A stretch of DNA of 64,000 nt from positions 434,001-498,000 of the forward strand of contig NZ_JYII01000012.1 in NCBI RefSeq assembly GCF_000948415.1. Direction: 5' to 3'. Numbering within the stretch: the first letter of the stretch is position 1; each line of letters starts with the position of its first letter. Position numbers and translations under genes: made by a program. Positions 1-8,928 of this stretch are shown one piece after another. The notes beneath the pieces were generated by a model. It had not been told where the DNA came from, searched no databases, and saw only the letters and a program-made list of their open reading frames with translations. The stretch is from Thalassospira sp. HJ (GTDB lineage: Bacteria; Pseudomonadota; Alphaproteobacteria; Rhodospirillales; Thalassospiraceae).

Positions 1-180
1 CGGGTGAAGATATCCGAGGCGACCTATGACGATCTGGCGGACTGCCGCGATCACGTGATGGAACAGGCAGCTGAACATGGCGACCCGGACCTTGAAAAGG
101 GCCGGTTTGAATGCGCTATCGGATTTTATGCCGACAAGGAAGATGGCACAGGCGGCGAATACCGCCTGATCGTCAAGTAA
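1..180 (+). CDS. Hypothetical protein, C-terminal fragment
   Basis: The window opens inside a reading frame that runs in frame 1 without a stop to TAA at 178-180, giving 59 residues that end in EYRLIVK. The fragment is acidic and hydrophilic with no membrane segment and no motif that I recognise. The codon pattern (GC-rich third positions) matches the neighbouring chromosomal genes, so it is likely the 3' end of a real gene whose start lies upstream of the window. It is convergent with the permease gene on the other strand, with about 30 bp between the stops. Confidence 0.6.
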   Translation, partial: RVKISEATYDDLADCRDHVMEQAAEHGDPDLEKGRFECAIGFYADKEDGTGGEYRLIVK

Positions 181-211
181 GCTTCGGCTGTGTGCCCTGT
201 GGTGCGTCGGG

Positions 212-1087
212 TTACAGCACGTACCACAGAAGGGCGGGCAGCGCGACAGCGGCCAGGAAGCTTGAGCTGATGACAACACCAGCAACTTCTTCCGGTTCGC
301 GGTTATAAAGCTGCGCAAACAGGTAGCAGAACACGGCAACCGGCATCGAACATTGCAGGATCACAACCCCGCGTTCCATGCCCGTCAGCCCCATGACTTC
401 CGACAGGCCGAAACCAACCCCGAAGCCCATGCCAAGACGAAGCACGCTAAGGGCCGTGCTGCGCGCAAGGCTGACCGGGCGCAGTTTAGCCAGCGACACA
501 CCAAGGGTAAACAGCATCAACGGAATAGTCAGCTGACCAATCAGGTTGGTGGTGTTGTAAAGCCATTCCGGCACCGGGGTTTCGGTGGCCAAAAAGCCCG
601 TTGCAATCAGGGTGGCGGGAATGATCGGCATCTTGGCGAGTGACCGGATCGAAAAACTGCCCGATACAAACGCCACACCGACGGTCAGCTGGATCACGAC
701 ATAGGCGGCAAAGAACGCGACTGAAAGCGCAAGCCCTTCCTGCCCATAAGCCAGCATACAAAGCGGCAAGCCAACGTTACCGACATTCGGCCAGGTCAGC
801 GATTGCAGATAGGTACGCGGTGACAGATTGAAAACCTTAAGAACCGGCCAGCCGATCAGGGCAAAGATCACGTTCGCGGCAAGGGCGGCTGTCCCCATCA
901 GAACCAGCGTATCACCGCCAAGCTCGACCGTCGCAAGGGCTGCAAAGGTCAGGCACGGCGTTGCGAAATAGGTGACAATGGATGTGACAAGGTTGGTGTC
1001 AAAATGCTTGCCGGCGCGGGCCCAGAAATATCCCAGTCCGGTGGTGATAAAAACCGGGGCCAAAATCGCAAAAATATCGGCAAACAT
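212..1087 (-). CDS. AEC-family (auxin efflux carrier-like) permease
   Basis: This 291-residue protein is almost entirely hydrophobic, with about eight to ten membrane segments, and has the layout of the AEC transporter family: an N-terminal helix bundle, the internal TWPNVGNVGLPL stretch with the conserved Asn-Gly-Pro pattern, and a second bundle ending in SSSFLAAVALPALLW. Family members export or take up organic acids or amino acid derivatives at the inner membrane; the substrate cannot be told from sequence. The ATG at 1087 has an AAGGAA sequence nine bases upstream. Length is typical for the family (about 300). It is transcribed alone, away from the repeat element. Confidence 0.85.
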   Translation of the reverse strand: MFADIFAILAPVFITTGLGYFWARAGKHFDTNLVTSIVTYFATPCLTFAALATVELGGDTLVLMGTAALAANVIFALIGWPVLKVFNLSPRTYLQSLTWPNVGNVGLPLCMLAYGQEGLALSVAFFAAYVVIQLTVGVAFVSGSFSIRSLAKMPIIPATLIATGFLATETPVPEWLYNTTNLIGQLTIPLMLFTLGVSLAKLRPVSLARSTALSVLRLGMGFGVGFGLSEVMGLTGMERGVVILQCSMPVAVFCYLFAQLYNREPEEVAGVVISSSFLAAVALPALLWYVL

Positions 1088-1119
1088 AGAACGCTATTCC
1101 TTGAAGGTCTTATTATTAC

Positions 1120-1381
1120 GAGCGTGATGTATTAAATCTGGTTCACTTTGTTTGCTTTTGGCGTCCTTTGGCTAGGCACAGCGCGCAGAGCGATGCGGTG
1201 CATCGGTCAAGCGGTGTAACGCAGCAAAAGGATGCCAAAAACAAACCCTTCGGGCCGGGGCATTCTTCTGGCCTGCAGCGTCAAGGTCCTTGCCCGTAGA
1301 TCCTCTACGCGCTGCTGACCTTTCCTCGCCGGACAGAAGAATGTCCTCGGCAAAGCAAAGCAGATTTAATACATCACGCTC
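1120..1381. repeat. 262-bp palindromic element with 21-bp terminal inverted repeats
   Basis: Positions 1120-1140 are the exact reverse complement of 1361-1381 (21 of 21). Inside lie two further inverted pairs: 1150-1172 with 1223-1245 (about 19 of 23 matching), and 1261-1270 with 1334-1343 (exact), the latter enclosing AAGGTC/GACCTT (1283-1288, 1317-1322) and CGTAGA/TCTACG (1295-1300, 1304-1309). A transcript or extruded strand could fold into a closed stem with two arms. No transposase is encoded and I see no obvious target-site duplication. It resembles a MITE or a dispersed non-coding repeat; an antisense reading frame across it is not convincing as a gene. Confidence 0.75.
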
Positions 1382-1556
1382 CAAGGCGTGACTTGCAGGG
1401 AAATTGTCACGTCTTCCAGTTGCTCTGCAAGTGAATAATGGTAATACCAATTTCTTTTTCGCGCTGCAGAAAAATGCGGCGTGACTTGTGAAGCCTTGCT
1501 TTTGCAAATGGCTTTGCGCCATTGTTGGCAAAATTTGACCATGCAAAAGGCCCCTG

Positions 1557-2192
1557 ATGACCGGCTCTGTCCATCAATCTGTCAAACGTCACCTGATCGA
1601 TCCGGCACCGCGCTTTCGCGATCAACGCCACCCGGTTTCCGCCGTGTTTCTGGACCGCGACGGTGTGATCAACGAGGAAGTCCATTATCTTTCGGACGTT
1701 GCCGACCTCAAACTGATCAAGGGGGCCGGGGAGGCGATCAGACGCCTTAATGACGCGGGGCTCCCGGTGATTGTGGTGACCAACCAGTCCGGTGTCGCAC
1801 GCGGCTACCTCACCGAAGATCAGCTGCTTGAAATCCATAAGGCGCTTTTGGGCCAACTTTCTGATCACAACGCATCGGTGCAGGGTATCTATTATTCGCC
1901 CTATCATCCAACCGGGCAGGGCGATTACGGCCGCGAAAGCACTTGCCGCAAACCCGAACCGGGCATGCTTCTGGCCGCAAGCGAGGATTTCGCCATCAGT
2001 CTGGCTGAAAGCATTCTTGTCGGGGATCGCATCAATGATATCCGCGCCGGGCATCGCGCCGGTGCGCGTGCGATCATGGTCAGAACCGGTCACGGGGCCA
2101 AGGAAGCCATCCTGCCCGAAGCCCAGGAAGCCGATTTCATCGCTGATAACTTGGCGGCGGCTGTTGATCACATCCTGAGCAATATGGGCTAA
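1557..2192 (+). CDS. gmhB: GmhB-like HAD phosphatase (heptose bisphosphatase family)
   Basis: The 211-residue protein has the HAD-IIIA signature FLDRDGVINEE with nucleophile D33 and acid D35, the second motif VVTNQSG near residues 74-79, the CRKPEPGM motif at 130-137 and the GDRINDI acidic motif. This is the pattern of D-glycero-beta-D-manno-heptose 1,7-bisphosphate 7-phosphatase, which makes the heptose precursor of lipopolysaccharide core in the cytoplasm. The family's zinc site (Cys-x-His ... Cys-x-Cys) is largely absent: the corresponding residues read SPYHP and STC, so only C130 remains. It may still be GmhB without zinc, or a related sugar or histidinol phosphatase. AAAAGG lies seven bases before the ATG. 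It stands alone, convergent with the glycosyltransferase gene. Confidence 0.75.
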   Translation: MTGSVHQSVKRHLIDPAPRFRDQRHPVSAVFLDRDGVINEEVHYLSDVADLKLIKGAGEAIRRLNDAGLPVIVVTNQSGVARGYLTEDQLLEIHKALLGQLSDHNASVQGIYYSPYHPTGQGDYGRESTCRKPEPGMLLAASEDFAISLAESILVGDRINDIRAGHRAGARAIMVRTGHGAKEAILPEAQEADFIADNLAAAVDHILSNMG

Positions 2193-2213
2193 ACGTCGGT
2201 CCGGTTTTCCGGG

Positions 2214-4286
2214 CTACTGGTTGCCTAGGCACCAGTTCTGCCACATCTCGCGACAGGCTTCCTCGAACTCCGCCGCCACGGCCGGGCCGTGGAAGGCACG
2301 GCTGCCACGAATGCGGTCGCGCATGTTCTCGCGAATGCTGGCCAGCGCTTTAAGGTCGGATGCCAGCATGATGCATTTATCGACATAACCCTTTTCGGTT
2401 TCGGCACACAGCGCACCAAGCCCGATATCACTCAACACCGCCAGGCCAAGCCGTGAACCCGGCCGATCATCAGCCAGCGACACAAACGGAATGCCAAACC
2501 ACAGCATCTCGTAATAGTTCTCAAGACTGATGGCGGGAAACGGTGCCAGCCCGATATCAATCTGGGCATAGAGGCTTGCGCGATCTTTCGGCTTTACCGC
2601 GCCTGCCAGATCAAGCCGGTCGCGTTTGATCCCGGCTTGGCGGGCGCGATCAAGGAACGTCTTGGCAGCATAGGAATCTTCAAGCACATCATCCTGAATG
2701 ACAATGCGGCTGTTGCCGACCTTGTTGAGGATCCGCGCAAAGCAATTAAGCGTTTCGTTGCTGATATTGGCCAGTCGGTCGATGCAGCCAAACCGGATGA
2801 TTTCAGTACCAATCGCTGCCGGAAGCGGGGCCAGTGGCAGGGCATCGTCAAGTTCTGCCGGAAGATACGGGCCAAGCGCCAGCGGGTAGGGGCGCTCGGA
2901 AAACTTCTTGTTCTCAGACAGGTCACCGCCAAACACATCCTTGTGCCCGATCAGGTAATCCATTTCCGCCATGCCTGTCGTGATCGCGGAAAGGCTTGCC
3001 TGCACCGGGGCTGCCTTAAGCGCAAAGACCTCTATCGGTTGGGTTGGGTGGATGCCACAGACATCAATCAGGATATCGACCTTGTCCTTGCGGATGCGAT
3101 CGGCAATTTGCATCGGGTCTTGCCCGCACACCTCGCGCCAGCCATCTGCCATCACCTGCCATTGCCGGGTGACGTCATCGGGGCGCGGGGTCGCGGAATA
3201 TAAAAACAGCTCGATCTCATGCCGGTTCAGATGACGCGCAAGCGCACTCAAAAGTCCGAAGGATGGATGCTGACAGAAGAACGGCGAAATCCATCCGATG
3301 CGCAGGCGCTTGTCCGATTGGCGGCTATTGCCAAAGGCTGGAAGGGCCGCAATCGGCATGTGATGCTTGGCCCATTCCTTGGCTGCCTTGGCGTGCGTCG
3401 CGCCGTCGGTGGTGCCAAGCTTGGCACGTGCCCGGATCAACAATGCATCTGCTGTCGTATTATCCTGGGATGTCTCAATTAGACTGGTAAGTGTCTTGAT
3501 TGTGCTATCAAGATCCCCACAGCGCAGGGTGATATCGGCCAGAACCAGATCAATATCGTCGGTTTCCTTGGTCAGGCGGCGCGCGGTTTTTAAAATCGCA
3601 ACCGCCTTGGAGTATTGCCCCTGATGGGCAAGCGACTGTCCAAGCCCGCGCAGGCCAGCAACATATTTGGCATCAATGCTTAGCGCACGCTGAAACAGGT
3701 TCTGCGCAAGTTCCGGATAGCCAAGCCGCAAAAACGCCGATCCCACCCGGCAAATCATCTCTGGCGAAATGCCGGCGGCCTCGGCGGCATGTTCAAGCGA
3801 CTTAAGCGCTGCTTCTTCCTGGCCCAGATCATGCAAGGTCTGCCCGAACAGCAGCAACCCTTCGTAATGATTGGGTTTCAGGCCAAGCAACCGTCCCAAA
3901 AGATCCATCGCCTGACCAAGATGGCCGCGCGGAATTTCAAGCCGGGCAAGGTGATAAAGGGCCGTGGGGAAATCCCCATGGTAACTCAGCGCCTGCTTGA
4001 ACTGGTCAATCGCCTTGTCGATCTGCCCGGAACTTTCCAGCGCAATGGCATAATTGCATCGCACCGCCGGGTTGGCGGCAAAGCTCGACAGGCAGTTCTC
4101 GAAAAGCTCAAGCGCCTCGCGGTGGCGGCCAAGCCCGTTCAGAAGGGTGGCAAGAAGATGCTCGACCTCCGCATTGCCCGGTGACATGGCAAGGGCAGCG
4201 CGATAGATTTTCTCGGCTTCTTCGGGGCGATTGCCCTCATGCGCAGTCAGTCCACGACGCAACAGTGTCTTGAGTTGGTCGGACAT
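2214..4286 (-). CDS. TPR-repeat protein with GT41 (OGT/SPINDLY-like) glycosyltransferase domain
   Basis: The first ~300 residues are degenerate tetratricopeptide repeats (for example AEKIYRAALAMSPGNAEVEHLLATL-type units). They are followed by a two-part catalytic region: RIGWISPFFCQHPSFGLL starts the first Rossmann half and RFGCIDRLANISNETLNCFARIL the second, which ends with the SLENYYEMLWFGIPFVSLADD segment that is conserved in family GT41. Such proteins transfer N-acetylglucosamine or another sugar to proteins, often flagellin or surface proteins, in the cytoplasm. The start chosen is MSDQLK at 4286; an in-frame ATG at 4334 would add 16 residues unlike the TPR fold. The acceptor is unknown. 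Confidence 0.8.
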   Translation of the reverse strand: MSDQLKTLLRRGLTAHEGNRPEEAEKIYRAALAMSPGNAEVEHLLATLLNGLGRHREALELFENCLSSFAANPAVRCNYAIALESSGQIDKAIDQFKQALSYHGDFPTALYHLARLEIPRGHLGQAMDLLGRLLGLKPNHYEGLLLFGQTLHDLGQEEAALKSLEHAAEAAGISPEMICRVGSAFLRLGYPELAQNLFQRALSIDAKYVAGLRGLGQSLAHQGQYSKAVAILKTARRLTKETDDIDLVLADITLRCGDLDSTIKTLTSLIETSQDNTTADALLIRARAKLGTTDGATHAKAAKEWAKHHMPIAALPAFGNSRQSDKRLRIGWISPFFCQHPSFGLLSALARHLNRHEIELFLYSATPRPDDVTRQWQVMADGWREVCGQDPMQIADRIRKDKVDILIDVCGIHPTQPIEVFALKAAPVQASLSAITTGMAEMDYLIGHKDVFGGDLSENKKFSERPYPLALGPYLPAELDDALPLAPLPAAIGTEIIRFGCIDRLANISNETLNCFARILNKVGNSRIVIQDDVLEDSYAAKTFLDRARQAGIKRDRLDLAGAVKPKDRASLYAQIDIGLAPFPAISLENYYEMLWFGIPFVSLADDRPGSRLGLAVLSDIGLGALCAETEKGYVDKCIMLASDLKALASIRENMRDRIRGSRAFHGPAVAAEFEEACREMWQNWCLGNQ

Positions 4287-4420
4287 GGATGTGCGGATCT
4301 CCACCTGATGGTCTGGATAAGGGATTGAACCCAAGCAGTTCTTGCCCTGACATTAAAGTGTTCAGAGCATCCTTTAAAGCGCGCAGTTACAAGATGGTGG
4401 TTTCCGTCCCGAAATCCGGG

Positions 4421-4457
4421 CAAAAAAGAACCCCGAACCTGTATGAGGGTCCGGGGT
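4421..4457 (-). terminator. Rho-independent terminator
   Basis: The arms ACCCCGAACC (4430-4439) and GGTCCGGGGT (4448-4457) pair with one mismatch around an eight-base loop. On the minus strand the hairpin is followed by TTCTTTTTTG (complement of 4421-4430). On the plus strand no T-run follows, so it acts leftward. Confidence 0.7.
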
Positions 4458-4510
4458 GAGAATGGGAGTGGGAGAATCGCCTGGCGGCGATAATCCTCCT
4501 TAAAGTATTT
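4421..4510 (-). ncRNA. Candidate small RNA ending at a strong terminator
   Basis: On the minus strand an AAGGAGG-type purine run (complement of 4494-4500) is followed by a perfect 6-bp stem with a four-base loop (4476-4491, ATCGCC paired with GGCGAT), then by a second GC-rich hairpin (4430-4457) and a U-run. No reading frame with a start codon follows the purine run. The transcript would run toward the TPR/GT41 gene but end about 135 bp before its start. The 5' end is not determined; it may extend to about 4580. It could instead be a terminated leader of the downstream gene. Confidence 0.4.
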
Positions 4511-4763
4511 GTTGTTTGGTTAAAGGTCGCCTATCCAATGGTGTGGTTTTTCGGATATTAGGGATAGGTTTTGAACCCAATTATGGCAAAACCTGTGAAT
4601 TGGGTCACAAAGGCGCGCCATGGCACTGGTAGAAGCCTGATGATACGCAAACTCTGCGGGTAGAAATCATCGCCCAAAATGCGTCACGGAACCATGGCCG
4701 TTTTTACTGTCGCGTAGCAATCGTACCGTATGACGGAATTTGGCGACATTTTCAGGCAAAAAA

Positions 4764-4791
4764 CTGTCAAAGCGCGCGAATACTGTGCTAG
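4764..4791 (+). promoter_or_regulatory. Possible sigma-70 type promoter of ilvD
   Basis: CTGTCA (4764-4769) and TGCTAG (4786-4791) are spaced by 16 bases and lie about 85 bp before the ilvD start. Neither hexamer is close to consensus, so this is a weak call. Nothing else was recognised between 4520 and 4860. Confidence 0.25.
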
Positions 4792-4876
4792 AACGCAGTC
4801 ATATATAGAGGGCGCAGGGCTTCGGTTCTGGCGCCCGCAAGAAACGCCACCAGTGATGTAAAGAGAGGTTCCTTCC

Positions 4877-6730
4877 ATGCCGGAATATCGGTCCCGTACA
4901 ACAACACACGGCCGCAACATGGCAGGTGCGCGCGGCCTTTGGCGCGCCACTGGCATGAAAGACGAAGATTTTGACAAGCCGATCATCGCGGTCGTCAACA
5001 GCTTCACCCAGTTCGTGCCCGGACACGTGCACCTCAAGGACCTCGGTCAGATGGTCGCCCGCGAGATCGAGGCATCCGGCGGCGTTGCCAAGGAATTCAA
5101 CACCATTGCGGTTGATGACGGTATCGCCATGGGCCATGACGGCATGCTCTATAGCTTGCCGTCGCGCGAAATCATCGCCGATTCCGTCGAATACATGGTC
5201 AATGCCCATTGCGCCGATGCGATGGTCTGCATTTCCAACTGTGACAAGATCACCCCGGGCATGTTGATGGCTGCAATGCGCCTTAACATTCCTGCTGTGT
5301 TTGTTTCTGGCGGCCCGATGGAGGCCGGCAAGGTCATCCTCGATGGCAAGGAACATCACCTGGATCTGGTCGATGCCATGGTGCAGGCAGCTGATCCGAA
5401 AATCTCGGACGAACAGGTCAAAACTGTTGAACGTTCGGCATGCCCGACCTGTGGTTCATGCTCTGGCATGTTTACGGCCAACTCGATGAACTGCCTGGCC
5501 GAGGCCCTTGGCCTTGCGCTGCCGGGTAACGGTTCGGTGCTGGCAACCCATGCGGCGCGTAAGGAACTCTTCCTTGAAGCAGCCCGCACCTCGGTCAAGC
5601 TCGCACGCCGTTATTACGAAGAAGAAGACATCGGCGCGACCCCGCGCGGGATCGCAACGTTTGAGGCGTTTGAAAACGCCATGGCACTTGATATCGCCAT
5701 GGGCGGTTCGACCAACACGGTCCTGCACTTGCTCGCCATTGCCAAGGAAGCCGAAGTCGACTTCACCATGGCCGATATGGATCGCCTGTCGCGCAAGATC
5801 CCGTATCTGTCAAAAGTCGCTCCGAACCATCCGATGTTCCACATGGAAGACGTCCATCGTGCTGGCGGCATCATGCGTATTCTGGGTGAACTCGAACGCA
5901 AGGGCCTGCTGCACACCGATGTGTCAACCGTGCATTCGAAAACCATGGCCGATGCCCTTGAAAAATGGGACATCAAGCGCACCACCAACGAAGCCGTGCA
6001 CAAGTTCTTCCGTGCCATGCCGGGTGGCGTGCCGTCACAAACCGCGTTCAGTCAGGAACGCTATTGGGACGACCTTGATCTCGATGAAAAAGAAGGCTGC
6101 ATTCGCGACGTCGAACATGCCTATAGCCAGGATGGCGGTCTTGCCGTTCTGTTTGGCAACCTGGCCGCCAATGGCTGTGTGGTCAAAACCGGCGGTGTCG
6201 ATGAAAGCATCCTGAAATTCACCGGCCCGGCCGTGATTTGCGAAAGCCAGGACGAAGCCGTTGCCAAGGTTCTTGGTGGCGAGGTCAAGGAAGGTGACGT
6301 GGTCGTCATCCGCTATGAAGGCCCCAAAGGTGGTCCGGGCATGCAGGAAATGCTCTATCCGACCAGCTATCTGAAATCGATGGGCCTTGGTAAGGCCTGC
6401 GCGCTGGTCACCGATGGTCGCTTCTCGGGCGGAACCTCGGGTCTTTCGATCGGTCACGTTTCCCCTGAAGCTGCCGCTGGCGGTGACATTGCTCTGATCG
6501 AGCCGGGTGACATGATCGAAATCGACATCCCGAACCGCTCGATCAAGATCGCTGTTGATGACGCGACCTTGGCGGCTCGCCGTCAGGCGATGGAAGCCAA
6601 AGGGCCCGAAGCATGGCGTCCGGCCAAACCACGTAAGCGCAAGGTCTCAACCGCCCTGCGTGCTTATGCCGCCATGGCGACCAGTGCCGATCAGGGTGCG
6701 GTGCGTGACGTCACACAGGTCGAATTCTGA
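4877..6730 (+). CDS. ilvD: Dihydroxy-acid dehydratase
   Basis: The 617-residue protein catalyses dehydration of 2,3-dihydroxyisovalerate and its methyl homologue, the third common step of valine and isoleucine synthesis, in the cytoplasm. It shows the family's iron-sulfur and metal motifs: C122 in [19 protein letters not shown] with C189, C192 and C195, and the aspartates of [13 protein letters not shown]. The C-terminal [11 protein letters not shown] motif is intact. Length equals that of E. coli IlvD (616). GAGAGG lies eight bases before the ATG. The gene stands alone and ends at a strong bidirectional terminator. Confidence 0.97.
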   Translation: MPEYRSRTTTHGRNMAGARGLWRATGMKDEDFDKPIIAVVNSFTQFVPGHVHLKDLGQMVAREIEASGGVAKEFNTIAVDDGIAMGHDGMLYSLPSREIIADSVEYMVNAHCADAMVCISNCDKITPGMLMAAMRLNIPAVFVSGGPMEAGKVILDGKEHHLDLVDAMVQAADPKISDEQVKTVERSACPTCGSCSGMFTANSMNCLAEALGLALPGNGSVLATHAARKELFLEAARTSVKLARRYYEEEDIGATPRGIATFEAFENAMALDIAMGGSTNTVLHLLAIAKEAEVDFTMADMDRLSRKIPYLSKVAPNHPMFHMEDVHRAGGIMRILGELERKGLLHTDVSTVHSKTMADALEKWDIKRTTNEAVHKFFRAMPGGVPSQTAFSQERYWDDLDLDEKEGCIRDVEHAYSQDGGLAVLFGNLAANGCVVKTGGVDESILKFTGPAVICESQDEAVAKVLGGEVKEGDVVVIRYEGPKGGPGMQEMLYPTSYLKSMGLGKACALVTDGRFSGGTSGLSIGHVSPEAAAGGDIALIEPGDMIEIDIPNRSIKIAVDDATLAARRQAMEAKGPEAWRPAKPRKRKVSTALRAYAAMATSADQGAVRDVTQVEF

Positions 6731-6759
6731 TCTGCGATCTGTTTTGCAGACAACCAAAC

Positions 6760-6787
6760 AAAAAGGGCGCCATCTGGCGCCCTTTTT
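6760..6787. terminator. Bidirectional terminator between ilvD and ald
   Basis: A perfect 13-bp stem (AAAAAGGGCGCCA paired with TGGCGCCCTTTTT) has a two-base TC centre in the DNA, so the RNA loop opens a few pairs. T-runs on both strands serve the convergent ilvD and ald genes. Confidence 0.9.
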
Positions 6788-6814
6788 CATGATCGGGTTT
6801 GGGCCTTCAGGCCT

Positions 6815-7930
6815 TTAGGTCAGTGCGCTTTCCAGCGGCAAGTGATCATAGCCCAGCGCGTCGGCCACGGCCTTATAGGTGATCTTGCCTGCATGGACGT
6901 TAAGACCTGCTGCCAGGTGCGGATCATCCTGACAGGCTTTCTTCCAACCCTTGTCGGCAAGGGCCAGCGCAAAGGGCAGGGTGGCGTTATTCAGCGCAAA
7001 GGTCGATGTGCGCGCAACCGCGCCCGGCATATTGGCCACGCAATAATGCACGACATCATCGACGATATAGGTCGGATCGGCATGGGTCGTTGCCTTGGAC
7101 GTTTCAAAACATCCGCCCTGATCAATCGCGACATCGACAATCACCGATCCCGGTTTCATGCGCGATAGCTGCTCTTTCTTGATCAGTTTCGGTGCGGCAG
7201 CCCCCGGAACCAGAACCGCCCCGACAACCATATCGGCCTCAAGCACATAGGCCTCGGTATCATCGATGGTGGCATATTGGGTTTTGATGCGCGGGCCATA
7301 CAGATCATCAAGATAGGTCAGGCGTTTGACGTTTTTATCAAGAATGATCACATCCGCCCCCATGCCGGCGGCAATGCGCGCCGCATTGGTGCCGACAACC
7401 CCGCCGCCAATGACGACGACCTTGGCTGGCGCCACGCCGGGTACACCACCGAGTAGCATACCGCGTCCGCCATTGGCTTTCTGAAGGGCTGCGGCCCCAA
7501 CCTGCGGCGCCATGCGCCCGGCAACTTCCGACATCGGAGCCAGAAGCGGCAGGCCACCTGATCGGTCGGTCACGGTTTCATAGGCAATCGCCGTCACGCC
7601 GGATTTGACCAGACCGGCCGTCTGATCCGGGTCCGGTGCCAGATGCAAATAGGTAAACAGCAATTGCCCTTCGCGGAGTTGCTCATACTCGACCTTTTGC
7701 GGTTCCTTGACCTTGATGATCATTTCCGCACTGGCAAAGATTTCCGATGCCGTGCCGGCAATCGTCGCACCGGCGGCAACGTAATCCTCATCGGCAAAGC
7801 CGATCCCGGCACCGGCCAGGGTTTCAACCTGAACCTTATGGCCATGGGCAACGAGTTCGCGGACTGAACTTGGCGTCAGTCCGACGCGATATTCATGGTT
7901 TTTGATCTCTTTTGGAACACCAATCAGCAT
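6815..7930 (-). CDS. ald: Alanine dehydrogenase
   Basis: The protein interconverts L-alanine and pyruvate plus ammonia with NAD in the cytoplasm. It starts [17 protein letters not shown], the invariant N-terminus of the family, and has the NAD-binding stretch [17 protein letters not shown] and the catalytic TYLHLAPD segment. Starting at 7930 gives 371 residues, the usual length. A GGGAGAA SD sits a few bases upstream, whereas the longer in-frame start at 8029 adds 33 residues not seen in the family. A divergent Lrp/AsnC gene is its likely regulator. Confidence 0.95.
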   Translation of the reverse strand: MLIGVPKEIKNHEYRVGLTPSSVRELVAHGHKVQVETLAGAGIGFADEDYVAAGATIAGTASEIFASAEMIIKVKEPQKVEYEQLREGQLLFTYLHLAPDPDQTAGLVKSGVTAIAYETVTDRSGGLPLLAPMSEVAGRMAPQVGAAALQKANGGRGMLLGGVPGVAPAKVVVIGGGVVGTNAARIAAGMGADVIILDKNVKRLTYLDDLYGPRIKTQYATIDDTEAYVLEADMVVGAVLVPGAAAPKLIKKEQLSRMKPGSVIVDVAIDQGGCFETSKATTHADPTYIVDDVVHYCVANMPGAVARTSTFALNNATLPFALALADKGWKKACQDDPHLAAGLNVHAGKITYKAVADALGYDHLPLESALT

Positions 7931-8037
7931 GTCGTTTTCTCCCGACAATAACGGTGGCAATCGGGGGAACTCCACGGCGTTTCCGGGGATTCCCGGGCGG
8001 TTAGAACGTGCTGCCGCCTCTTTTGTCATTATTCTTG

Positions 8038-8108
8038 AATGATACCCTAAAAATCGGGCAATTAATCTTCAATTCAAGGGGAATTTGATGGTATCATTGC
8101 TATATAAT
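8038..8108. promoter_or_regulatory. Divergent ald / Lrp-type regulator control region
   Basis: AATGATACC (8038-8046) and GGTATCATT (8090-8098) form a perfect 9-bp inverted repeat across the divergent promoters. A TATAAT at 8103-8108 is a plausible -10 box for the regulator gene. The regulator probably binds here, as AldR or Lrp proteins do at alanine-responsive operons. Protein binding is inferred. Confidence 0.5.
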
Positions 8109-8144
8109 TCAACAGAAAGACGGTGACGTCGGAGGATTGTTCGA

Positions 8145-8603
8145 ATGGAGATGGACGAACGAGATCGGATGATTCTGCGTTTGCTGCAGAAAGACGGTCG
8201 CATCAGCAATGCGGAACTCGCTGAAAAGGTAAACCTTTCGGCCTCTGCCTGCCTGCGGCGTGTACGGCTGCTTGAAGAAGCCGGCTTCATTGATCACTAC
8301 ACCATGCTTCTCAATCCCGCCCGGATCGGCAAGCCGGGCAACGCGTTCGTCAATATCGCGATCACCCGCCAGACCCGCGAGGCACTCGAAACCTTTGAAA
8401 AGGAAATTCAAAAGGTTCCCGAAGTCGTCGAGTGTTATTTGCTGGCCGGGCAAAGCGACTATCTCGTTCATGTCGTCTATAGCGATACGGCCGACTACGA
8501 ACGCATCCACAGCGAAGTCCTGACCCAGCTGCCCGGCGTCGAACGCGTCCAGACCGTCATCACGCTGCGCGAAGTCAAACGCACAACCGAGCTACCTGTC
8601 TGA
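8145..8603 (+). CDS. Lrp/AsnC-family transcriptional regulator
   Basis: The 152-residue protein has an N-terminal winged helix-turn-helix (DRMILRLLQKDGRISNAELA, then VNLSASACLRRVRLLE) and a C-terminal RAM/AsnC effector domain with the VVECYLLAGQSDYLVHV pattern. Proteins of this family bind an amino acid and act as octamers. Its divergent position to ald, with a shared inverted repeat, suggests alanine-responsive control of ald and itself. Family assignment is firm; the ligand is inferred from the neighbour. Confidence 0.92.
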   Translation: MEMDERDRMILRLLQKDGRISNAELAEKVNLSASACLRRVRLLEEAGFIDHYTMLLNPARIGKPGNAFVNIAITRQTREALETFEKEIQKVPEVVECYLLAGQSDYLVHVVYSDTADYERIHSEVLTQLPGVERVQTVITLREVKRTTELPV

Positions 8604-8928
8604 AGGAGTAGGGGCTGGTGATTTCATGATGCGGAATGAGGCGATATTCCCGGTTTTTCTTGGATTTCGGTTATTATACCTTTTGCGCAATAAGTGCGAC
8701 TCGTGCGAAAAACTGTACCAAATTCGGCAATTTGTTCGTTTTCTCTGTCGTGATTGGTTTTATGTGACCGGAATTCATCTGATAACGTAGGTGCTTTGGT
8801 GGAAAAAACCGTGAATCTTCAATGCTTCATGGATTTTATTCATTTATTCCAAACCTGCAGTTTGACTTTTAGGTGAATTAAAATGCAATAATATGCGCGG
8901 GGAAAATACGTTGGGGGAAGTTAATCAA
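8604..8928 (+). promoter_or_regulatory. Gene-free stretch with a possible TetR-gene promoter
   Basis: No gene is seen here. TTGACT (8862-8867) and GCAATA (8885-8890), 17 bases apart, could be the promoter of the TetR gene. No inverted repeat typical of a TetR autoregulatory site was found near it. Confidence 0.3.

Noticed and set aside
1172..1546. 124-residue minus-strand frame across the palindromic element
   Set aside because: It runs through the inverted repeat, has no family resemblance and no start site; the palindrome explains the sequence better.
1407..2171. 254-residue minus-strand frame
   Set aside because: Antisense to gmhB, whose catalytic motifs are clear; high GC opens the opposite frame.
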